This document shows, piece by piece, positions 1 to 8,900 of a stretch of DNA of 14,487 nt; within the stretch, counting starts at the first letter, position 1, and each line of letters starts with the position of its first letter. Source of the stretch: Conidiobolus incongruus B7586 (lineage: Eukaryota > Entomophthoromycota > Entomophthoromycetes > Entomophthorales > Conidiobolaceae). The stretch is from NCBI GenBank assembly GCA_000697335.1, contig JNEM01006333.1, forward strand, positions 1-14,487, in the 5' to 3' direction. The translations under genes were made by a program, and so were the position numbers. The notes beneath the pieces are model-generated. The model worked only from the letters and a program-made list of their open reading frames with translations, did not search any database and was not told where the DNA came from.

Positions 1-3000
1 GTTATCATTATTTAATCTTCAAATTAAACTGAATTATTAATAAATTTTATAATATTTTTTTAAATATAAAATTCTTTTAATATAATTTATCAATAATTAT
101 TACTCTATCAGATAAATATAAAATATATATAAAGTTATAACAAATTTTGGAATTTTAAATGATAAGATAAATTACCTGATTTAATATATTCAATAGATTA
201 TAGCATATAATTATAATTACTTTAGGTAATTAAAAAAATCAATTTTTATGAAAGAAAATTTTCATAAACAAATTTAATTGGTTGATAAAATATTAAATTT
301 CGATTTAAAGAATTGTTGTTGATTGTTAAAGGTTTGCTAAAAATATAAGAAAGCGTGATTAATAATAAAAGAGAGAGTTGATTTTGTATTATAAATTTAT
401 TTTTCAACTTATATATTAAAATCTCTTTTCTTTTCTAATCTTGAAAAATCCTTATTATTTAAAAAATTTAAGTAAAAATTGGGTTATTCAAAATATAGTT
501 TGAAAGATTTTATAGTTAATTTAAATAATATCATCAAAATTAAATGTAAATTAGGTGAAATAATTAGCGTTATCAAATAAAAATCAAATTTTTTCAAATT
601 TGAAAATCTACTATCATATTTCAAAAGTTATAAATTATATAAAATTAATTTAAATAGCTGTACCAATCATTGATTATTATAGACTATTTATTAAATATAT
701 AAAAATATATTTTCCCTAAATGTGGTAATATCCAATAATTTATCTTAATTGAACTTTATTGTATAACTTTTTTTCCCAATATTATTCGATAATATAAATT
801 TTCTGATCTCATATATATTGTATTTTTAAATTTACTCAACCTATTTAAATATAAAATCGATCAATGATGTGTTGAAAATTATATATTAAGTCTGAGATGC
901 AATGCCTCATCCAATAACATAAATATGCTCCTTTAGCAATTGAATTTCAAAGTATCTATGAATTAATATTCTTAAAATATATCTTAAATTTGATTGAATA
1001 CAAATGATTTCATAATTACAAAATTAAGTTGAACCTGATCTATTTGCAAAATATCGATCAGCTCAATGCAAAAAATTCGATTGAAATGGAAATCATTAAT
1101 ATCCCAAATGGGTTTTTAATTGAAATTAAATTAGGATTAATAAAAGTTGATTGGTCCCACACCAAAATTGACTTTACTTCTTTATATAGATTATCTATTT
1201 ACTAAATTTGTAAATATCAAATATATTTGAATTATACAGTGTTTAAATTAAAATTAAGGTAGTATAGCTGAATTTAATGATATATATATTTATTAAAGAT
1301 ATTATATAACATCTATAAATCGACTCTGGTATTTTCCTATATTCCTCTATATCTCAGATTTATTAATATCTCAAACTTAATAAAACATTAACAATTTAAT
1401 ATGTTTAAAATTATTAGTTAAATTGTAATATTCACCTCATCAAATTTTTAATTAATAATTTTCGATCGTTACTAATTTTTAGGATCGCCCAAAATGAAAA
1501 CCATTTATTAGGTTTAATCGTAATTAAAGAAGATTTAAATATGGAATTTATCCTCATTTATGCTTTGATTAGAAACTAATCTCAAAATTATAGAAATAAT
1601 TAAATTACTCATTTACCTTTGTTAGAGAAAAGCCTCTTAACAGTTTGCTGAACCTAGTCAGAGTCATTACTTTTTAATCGAAATTATATTTATTTTAAGA
1701 CTTTATATTATATAGTATACCAAAATAGTTTTTTCATATTAAAATAATATTCTAATAATTGAAACAATTAATTTAAATTCATTTTATCATTCTTATGTCA
1801 TTTATCTACTTTATTTTAATCCTCAAAATAACTCTAATTCCTTGATAAATTTAATAATCCAATTAACCAACTGAATCAAAAATAACAAATATTTAAAATT
1901 AATTTAATATCAACTTTACAGCAATAATGTTCAACATTCATTATTAATAGGAACTGTTTTGGATTACTTTAATTAGTACTTCAAATTAATCAAAATATAT
2001 GAATGATTTTTATAATCAACAGTTCTTTATTATAAGATATTTAGTTAAATAAAAATCATCATAATTTTGATATATTTCACAATATATCATGTTTGCTAAA
2101 AGCATTCGAGTATATCACAATATTATCATTGTTCATAAATATAATAATAAAATTGAATATGTAAAAATACTTAGTATACTAAAGATCATCCCAGATTTTC
2201 AATTTAACAACAATAAAACAGTTTGGAATACTTGATTTTTTAAGCTTTCAAAGCCCCAAGAATAACTTTGGATAAAAAATCTAATGACGTAGTATCTGGA
2301 AAAATAATTAACAATGAACTTGAAATATATTCTGCAATGAATAATTTTACTAATTTAATAACAAATGATAGCTAGAGTGATTTGAGTAAAGAGCTGAAAG
2401 CACCATATTCACATCATATTATTACCAAATTGTAAAATTAAATACATTATCCTCAATCAATATAATATGGATAGATAGACTATCAAAAATAAAATATATT
2501 TGAAATTATTTCAAACTAAATATTTCTAATATGCAAGCATTAAATATTGTGATAAATATTAAATAAATAATAATAATATATAACCGCAAAATATTTTGAG
2601 ATATATCGGTTATCAATATTATATTCTAATAACATATCAAAGCAACGTATAAACATAAATCAATATTAGTTTGATAAGTTACAATTTCAAATTATCAAAT
2701 TTGAATCAAGAGATCAATATAATCAATTTAGATCGAAAACAAATATAAAATATTTAAATATATGAAATATTTCTACATTTTAATACCCGATACAACGGTT
2801 GGAGCCCTAAAAGTGTATCATATTGTGTTTAACCACTGCTTATTTATTATTACTAATCAAACTTTTAATTATCCAAGTAATTTTTCAAAAGTCTTTAAAT
2901 TATAAAAATTTGATTTCTAATTTAAGAATTTGTGTCAAATATCAAATATGTTATAATTTCAAGATTTTTTTTCAATATTTCAAGTCCAAATTGGTAAAAT

Positions 3001-4060
3001 GATTTTATACAATTATACATCCAAATGGATAATTTAAAATTCTTAAAAATGTAATTGGATAAAAATATTTGTATATATGATATATACCACGATACAAAAT
3101 TTTAATTAATATTTTATTGGATTAGGAAACAATAATTGTTAGAAATAAGGATTGGAGATTATATAAAATAACCAATTCAAAAGTAACATTATACTTTGAG
3201 AAAATATAAGTTGATTACAATACATATTAAAAGTGAAGATTCATTAAAATATATTGAAAACTTGATGATTGTCAAATAATACTATAGCTTTTTTCTGAAA
3301 ATTTATTGAATTCATTTTTATTATACTTCAAAACATTATACTCGAATTATATGATTACATTATATTGGGTTTGACTCGATAGATTTATCATAGATATCAA
3401 ATTATCTTCGAATTTATTAAATCTTATTTAATATTATATATGTTTGAATATTATAGAAAAACGTAATAAATAAGTTTGATTCAAATACTCAAAGTAATAA
3501 AAGCAATCTCCCATACTTCAAATACATCAATCCAATATCAATACTGAGTACTGATTGATCTATATATCCCAAAAAAGTGATCAAAAATTTTTCAGGAGAC
3601 TGAATATTTGTTATAATTAATGAATATTTTCTAATGTTCAAACTAATCATTGATTGCTGAAAATAAATTATTACAGTAATAAATTAATCCACCTTATAAA
3701 ATGCTAGAATAAAATCAAAATCAATTATATTAAAATATATTCAACATTGATCCTTATTTATAAACAATTATCATCTCTTCATCAAAATCGATATTTTAAA
3801 AGTTATCAAGCATAAAAATTAATCTATATTCACATTTTATTTGGTTAATATAAAAAATATAAACAAGTTTAATTTTTAACATTTGATAAATTAATATGTA
3901 AAATTACACTTATCACATCAATTTTATCAGAATTTGAAAAATGTTTAATTTAATTTGAATTAGTAAAATTTCTAAATTTAGAACTTTGACAAATATTAAA
4001 GTTTCATTAATTTTTGAATTTTTTTTTTCAAATTTTAATTAAAATAGGAGATACTCGAAT
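1..4060. other. AT-rich gene desert, left flank
   Basis: I find no supportable gene, RNA or intact mobile element here. Sample lines contain about 15-20% G+C by hand count, and all six frames are densely interrupted. Remaining C bases lie mostly in CpA and remaining G bases often in TpG: in the lines starting at 2641, 2701 and 3001, 13 of 17 C bases precede A. That is the reverse of what RIP at CpA would leave. Slightly richer patches occur near 890-930, 2270-2410 and 2785-2830, but none gives a recognisable protein or repeat. The stretch could be ancient decayed repeats, heterochromatin or part of a regional centromere; the sequence alone does not decide. Confidence 0.6.
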
Positions 4061-4356
4061 TGGACATATGATTTTATTGATACAAATTCCTTACAATATG
4101 TTGGAGATATTAGTTAACAAAATAACGATTTGAGGGGGGAAGATAATATATTAAGAAGAAATATTGCTCTAAATCGAATTTGTACGGATGAAAACATGGA
4201 TTTTGATCAAAATTTTTATAGTCAACCTTATAATAGTTGAACATGAATAGATATTATTAATGGGTTATAATGATGATTGGTGGATATATATTAATATTTT
4301 GGATCGATTTATATAGGGTTAAATGAATCCATTTTTTCCCTTTTCATTCCTTAACT

Positions 4357-4432
4357 CCCCCATCCTCTAATGATTGTGAATCATCAACTTAATTAGATCT
4401 AAACGATCATTCAACTCACATTCCCCCATCCT
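4357..4432 (+). promoter_or_regulatory. Paired CCCCCATCCT motif
   Basis: The ten bases CCCCCATCCT occur at 4357-4366 and again at 4423-4432, 66 bases apart. Both copies are followed by a TAAT-containing word. A G-run at 4132-4139 may be a degenerate copy in the opposite orientation. Runs of five C are very rare elsewhere in the window, so two identical copies 465-540 bases upstream of the start codon suggest a binding site for a C-rich-site factor, such as a zinc-finger protein. The factor is unknown to me. Confidence 0.4.
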
Positions 4433-4575
4433 AATTCAGAAAAAACTTTAGTTCAAGGGAACTTAAATAGACTATCATCGAGATCGGAGTTGACTATATG
4501 ATTCATTGATGACAATTATTTCAATAAAATTTCTGAAAATGCTATGCAAAAATCACTACAAAAATTCAACTTTTT

Positions 4576-4586
4576 ACCAAATTGGT
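4576..4586. promoter_or_regulatory. Palindrome ACCAAATTGGT, possible MADS-type site
   Basis: This is an odd-length perfect palindrome within TTACCAAATTGG. The first twelve bases fit one side of the Mcm1-type consensus TTACCNAATTNGGTAA as I recall it; the right-hand end does not fit. It is of interest because yeast Yox1 acts together with Mcm1. It is a weak call, since one such match may arise by chance in AT-rich DNA. Confidence 0.18.
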
Positions 4587-4643
4587 CCTAAAATTAAATC
4601 ATGATATATTTGGACCTTTATTAAAAAACAAATCTCATTGGAG

Positions 4644-4651
4644 TATAAATA
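4644..4651 (+). promoter_or_regulatory. TATA-like box TATAAATA
   Basis: TATAAATA lies 246 bases upstream of the start codon, at the beginning of the stretch that lacks ATG and upstream of the pyrimidine-rich tract. The order TATA, pyrimidine tract, ATG is usual for fungal promoters. A/T words of this kind are common by chance in this window, so position is the main support. Confidence 0.35.
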
Positions 4652-4896
4652 CTTTGCAAATCTCTATTATCTTTGATCAAATTTTTGCATTTGGATCGTA
4701 ATATTCTTTCCATCAATCTATTTAACAATTAAAGCCGTCTCTTTCTCTTTCTTGATTGTTCTCTCATCGCTTTGTTTTTGTACCTGTGTGATATCTTTAG
4801 TTAGATTAGTTTTTTCAAGTTCCCGAATCAAATAAACTCACTTCCAACTTTTATTTCTTTGTTCGACAAGTCTACATTCAGAATAATAAATACACA
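4652..4896 (+). promoter_or_regulatory. Leader: pyrimidine tract, no upstream ATG
   Basis: A C/T tract lies at 4736-4754 and more pyrimidine-rich sequence follows it. No ATG on the + strand occurs from 4604 to 4896, 293 bases, although such triplets are frequent in the flanking deserts. This fits selection on an mRNA leader that is scanned from the 5' end. The start codon has A at position -3. Its frame stays open upstream to a TAG at 4807-4809 but offers no earlier ATG, so the chosen start is the first one available. Confidence 0.5.
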
Positions 4897-5520
4897 ATGA
4901 ACTTGACACAACTTTGCGCTGAACCTACTATCTATAAAAGAGCTCAAAGCCATATGGATCACTGCTCTTATTCAAATGGAGACATTCAACTTCCATCCAT
5001 TCATTCACTATTTCCAGATATATTTCCAGAAGGTGCTCATAAATATAGAACCCCATCTTCTACAGCGTGTTCAACTCCTTCTATAACCAACACTTCCCCA
5101 AAAATCCCTCATGATGACTCTATCAACTCTTCATCCAACCTCTCTTCACAATCACCTGCTGAGACCAGCGAGATGACTGTAGAAGACGGGATGATTTGCA
5201 CATCTTTTAGTTTGGATCAGAGTTTGTCTGACCTACCGTCAGACTGCTTTAAAGTGCTTGTACCTTCAGGTCATCGACCTCTGGCACCTAAACGCAAGCG
5301 GGTCAACGCTAAGCAACTTGAAGTACTTCAAAAGATTTATCAAGTTAACAAATTCCCTAACGCTGCTCTCAGGGAGCAACTTGCAAAGCAGCTAGGAATG
5401 ACGACTCGGGGAGTACAGATCTGGTTTCAAAACCAACGCCAGGGAGCTAAAGAGCGTTCAAAAGGAGAAAAGCATTTAACTTCTTCATCACCTCCCCACC
5501 AATACAAAATGGTCTATTAA
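4897..5520 (+). CDS. Homeodomain transcription factor, Yox1-like class
   Basis: This encodes a 207-residue nuclear DNA-binding protein, the only convincing gene in the window. A 60-residue homeodomain spans about residues 129-188 without the three-residue TALE insertion. Visible hallmarks in homeodomain numbering are Arg5, Gln12, Leu16, Tyr20, Leu34, Ala35, Val45, Ile47, Trp48, Phe49, Gln50, Asn51 and Arg53. Its N-terminal arm, PKRKRV (131-136), doubles as a likely nuclear localisation signal. Gln occupies both position 17 and position 52, which usually form a Glu-Arg salt bridge. From memory, yeast Yox1/Yhp1 carry Gln17 and Lys52 and also end the helix in -RQ. The N-terminal part has a short LPSIHSLFP segment (32-40), then a disordered Ser/Thr/Pro/Asn-rich region (52-90) and an acidic-hydrophobic stretch (91-118) that could be an activation or repression surface. 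The gene appears intronless. It is short for a fungal homeodomain regulator. Targets are unknown, and orthology to yeast YOX1 is not shown, so no symbol is given. Confidence 0.9.
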   Translation: MNLTQLCAEPTIYKRAQSHMDHCSYSNGDIQLPSIHSLFPDIFPEGAHKYRTPSSTACSTPSITNTSPKIPHDDSINSSSNLSSQSPAETSEMTVEDGMICTSFSLDQSLSDLPSDCFKVLVPSGHRPLAPKRKRVNAKQLEVLQKIYQVNKFPNAALREQLAKQLGMTTRGVQIWFQNQRQGAKERSKGEKHLTSSSPPHQYKMVY

Positions 5521-5950
5521 ACTCGTTGAAGATGCTAATTTAATATTTCATTGTGCATTGCTGACTTGATTAATTTTCAATTCGGCGATTTTCCCATCCA
5601 ACCACTTCATCTGACCAACGAGCTAATAGAATGCTTCCAATTTATCCAATCGCTCCTCCTTCCAATCCATGGCTTCAATCCAATTATTACATTTTCATCG
5701 TCACGTTTATAATACTTGAAATTAGCTCTATTTGTATTTCTGAATCAATCACCTATATCCACACCTCGTCAGCTATTGGCCCACTCACTACCACTCTTCC
5801 CCACCATTTGCATCCCTATTTATTTAGAATTATTAGATATCTCTTCTAGATATTTTGAAACTCCATAAGCGACTTTCTTCAAGATACACGCTTACTCAAA
5901 TCACTAAAATACAAAATTAATTCCACTAGAAGATCACTTTCACTCGCTTC
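5521..5950 (+). other. 3' shoulder of the homeobox gene with an unexplained open frame
   Basis: Base composition stays visibly richer in G+C than the desert for about 430 bases after the stop codon, so this is probably 3' untranslated sequence or a missed exon. One + frame is open from 5574 to 5849. Its internal ATG at 5631 would start a 72-residue product with a proline-rich beginning (LPIYPIAPPSNPW) and a hydrophobic stretch at about residues 19-37. I recognise no family. CTGAC words at 5561 and 5611 resemble fungal branch points and an AG lies just before 5630, but I find no good splice donor in the preceding gene. A free-standing protein is unlikely; UTR is the simplest reading. Confidence 0.35.
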
Positions 5951-5970
5951 AAATCATATTAATATGATTT
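5951..5970. repeat. Perfect 20-base palindrome at the edge of the gene island
   Basis: AAATCATATTAATATGATTT is a perfect inverted repeat lying where the richer 3' shoulder gives way to the AT-rich desert. In DNA this AT-rich, roughly 0.4 palindromes of this length are expected by chance in a window this long (my estimate), so its presence alone means little. Its position could fit a transcription end or an insertion boundary. Confidence 0.35.
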
Positions 5971-6263
5971 TAAAAATTTGTTATATATAAAATAAGTTAG
6001 TTACTAACATAATAAAATATTTTAAAATTTTTTAATCAAATTTGGTTTATTTTGAATTCAAATATTATTTAAATTTTAAACAAAAATTTTTATCAATATA
6101 ATTTTTATTTTGAGATAGGAGAATAAATTTTGATTTGATAATTTTTATCCCAATATGGTCTCATATTTGATTATTTTCCTAATTTGTAACTTAAAAAATT
6201 ATAATTTGTTTTAGATATTCTTTAAAAATTAATTAGGGATTATCATTGAGTTTCTCAAATAAA

Positions 6264-6298
<35 letters not shown>

Positions 6299-8640
6299 AT
6301 TTATTAGTTAAAAAAATAAATTTTTACAACTATTATGTCAGTATATTGTAATCAACTTAAAATTCAATTTTCCATAAATTTTATAAAGTTGAAGTTACTA
6401 AATATAGAATATGAAACGATATAACTAAAACAATTTAATTGTAGTTTGACGATGATGCCGATAAGTGAGATTATATTTCATCAGAGGACATTGAGTGAAA
6501 ATATAAGGGTGAAAACAACTTGTTAGATATAATAATTTAATTTATACTTTAAAATATCATAAATTATCTCTTAACATTATTGATATAATAAATAATATTA
6601 AATATAGCCAATCAAATTGTATTAATATTATTAAAAAAAATTTTAAATTAACACCTTTTAAAATTTAAATATAAATTAGTTATATATTTACTTCATATGA
6701 TTAAGTGTAATAAGTTTATTAAAAAAGAAATTAATTGATTTTAATTATAGTTTTTCTAATTGGATTATATTATCAAAATTGGAAAAAAATATTAATTTGA
6801 TAATTATTAAATTAGGTATAGTATATGAAAAAAAACTTTTATAATAATAAATTTAACTAAAGATTCAAAATTCAAATATTTATAAAGTACTTAAATTAAC
6901 AAAATAATATATTTTATATAATTCAGCTAATGTAATTAAGATGACACTGTATTATCTTAATGAAAATTACCTAAATTCAATATAATTTTTTTTAATTGAC
7001 AAAATCTAAAACTAGACAATTTTTATTATGAATTTCTACAAATAAATTACTACAAAAATACCGATTATGAGAAAAATACATCATAAACTAATTTTTCTAA
7101 AATCAGGAATATTTTAATTTATTTATAGGTCTCAAATTTAATTATTGTTAAATCAGTATCTTTTGTATAACTAAAGTTTTTAGCCAAATTTTCTATTTTA
7201 TTTTTTAAGTTATTTGAAATTATTATAAGTGAAATCTAATTATATCACTAGTTAATTAATTTTAATTAATTTAATTAAATATTTTGATTAGTTATTCAAT
7301 TTCATTAAGGCTATTCTAAATTCTCATTTAATTTTATATGTATTGATATATTAAACAATGTCAGATGTGTTAAAAATGATGAAAAATGAAATCATATGGA
7401 GGATTTTGAAGATTTTTGGTAATATTCACAATATTTTGATTGGCTTATCACTCCTATATATCAATCTTATGAAACCCAGATACTGCTGATAAGTGTTCTG
7501 AATTTGGGTAAGTCAATCATTATCTAATACTTGGACCTATCATTAATTGATCATTGTTAATCTTTATATTTATAAGTGATCTCCATATATTTAAAGATAG
7601 AATATAATTTTTTCAAGATAATTATAATAGCATTATCATTTCATTATTTTAAATACCATATTTTTCAATCCTAATCCAAACTTAGTTTATTTTTAAAATT
7701 TTTATTGATATTATTCAAAATTTATTTAATTTAAAATTTAAATAATTAATAATTATATTTATCAGGAACAGATACCTTTTAGAATAAATTTATTAATTTT
7801 AATTCATTCCAATTTTTAATTCAAACCTAAATATATATCCTCACCAAATAAATAGAATATTAAATTAATAATAAAAATTTGATTTAATTTGACCAAAATT
7901 TTTATTAATAATATATATCAATATAATATTTGAGTATTATAACTATTAAAACAGATTAATTTGTTTGGATATTAATTCAAATCAATATTTATAATTTAAT
8001 AAGATAACTTTCTTTTTAGTATTTTATTAAATTAAAGGGATTTCCCCAATATTTCTATTTAAACTAATACTCCTATCTGCTTTGGTTAAGGTTTATAAAC
8101 TAAAATTCAAGTTGGTTCACGTGTAGTTAATTTGCGAAAAAATTATAGAGAGATGAAAAGATGAGTAGAATAAATAAAAGCTGAAATATTATGCGATCTT
8201 ATCCAATATGTTTGATTTTTATTTCCTCAAATACTCCAAGCATTGGATTTTTAGAGAAAAGCACCTTGAGTTAGGGCTACAAAAAACACAAAAAAGAAAA
8301 TTTTTTTGATTAAATAGTTATGATATATAGATTTATATTAATCAGTTCTTTTAATCATTCCATCCAAGCAGTTGTCCTTCTCAGCTAGAAATATATATAT
8401 ATCTGTCAGAGTAAATATTGAAATTATTTTTATAATTTATTCAAAGATTTTAAATATATTCAATTAAAATAATATCCTGATTATGAAATTAATTATAAAT
8501 TATACAATATGTCATAATTTTTAAAAAAAAAATAATTGGAAAAAACCTATGATTTTGACTTTTTGTAAAAAGATTAGATTTTATGATATATTGAAAATTT
8601 TACATATTGTTAATTATTAAAATTAGTATTAAAACATCAT
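5971..8640. other. AT-rich gene desert, middle part
   Basis: No gene is supportable here. The stretch is mostly A/T words with short interrupted frames. It holds an ATT microsatellite at 6264-6295, an AT-dinucleotide run near 8390-8401 and a single CACGTG at 8118-8123. Mixed-composition patches at about 6440-6520, 7370-7560 and 8050-8290 show no recognisable coding or repeat structure. As in the left desert, remaining C bases are mostly followed by A. Confidence 0.55.
6264..6295. repeat. ATT trinucleotide microsatellite
   Basis: About ten uninterrupted ATT units form a simple repeat starting some 300 bases downstream of the gene island. It is probably length-variable between strains, as pure trinucleotide runs usually are. 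No function is indicated. Confidence 0.9.
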
Positions 8641-8900
8641 TAATTAAAAGATGATGTTCTCTTAAAAATTGAAGGCTTTGAGTTGATTAATACTCAGATA
8701 ATTGTGAAAATTCATTCAAGCAAGAGATCAGATTTTCAGAATGATTACAAACAACATAATTACAACACAAAAATCAAAGCAAACTTAGCATGTAGCTCTA
8801 GGCAATATACAATGAGAGGGTGAAGTCATTTGAATCAACTATCAATAGGTTATCATACTTCAAAGCTAAAAGAAATTAGTATCGACTTAAGTACATGATA
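8641..8900. other. Less AT-rich patch in the desert, identity unknown
   Basis: Composition rises for about 260 bases, with words such as AAGCAAGAGATCAG and CATGTAGCTCTAGGC that stand out from their surroundings. I tried to read it as a tRNA, an LTR end or a gene fragment and could support none of these. It may be a less decayed remnant of a repeat or an old gene fragment. Confidence 0.3.

Larger units (their letters stand above)
4061..4896 (+). promoter_or_regulatory. Upstream and leader region of the homeobox gene
   Basis: Composition changes here from near-pure A/T to sequence with C-runs, pyrimidine tracts and mixed words, and this continues into the gene. In order it holds a G-run (4132-4139), two copies of CCCCCATCCT, an 11-base palindrome ACCAAATTGGT (4576-4586), a TATA-like box (4644-4651) and a pyrimidine-rich leader. 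That these elements regulate the downstream gene is inferred from position and from how sharply they differ from the desert. The transcription start cannot be placed from sequence. Confidence 0.5.

Noticed and set aside
591-606. Palindrome TTTTCAAATTTGAAAA
   Set aside because: Sixteen-base palindromes are expected by chance in DNA this AT-rich, and nothing in its position gives it meaning.
893-909. Imperfect inverted repeat around ATGCAATGC
   Set aside because: The arms pair only with gaps and the motif does not recur.
2244-2415. Protein-like open stretch in the left desert
   Set aside because: One + frame reads about 43 codons with a mixed composition, but a run of that length is expected somewhere in 14 kb of AT-rich DNA and I recognise no domain.
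5631-5849. 72-codon open frame as an independent gene
   Set aside because: There is no promoter-like sequence of its own and no recognised family, and it directly follows the homeobox gene. UTR or a missed exon is more likely, so it is treated as part of the 3' shoulder.
8118-8123. CACGTG as a yeast-type centromere element or E-box
   Set aside because: It is a single copy, the flanking base does not fit the RTCACRTG consensus, and there is no partner element or gene nearby.
8641-8900. Possible tRNA or copia-type LTR end in the richer patch
   Set aside because: No cloverleaf arms, no paired terminal repeat and no primer-binding-site match could be found by eye.
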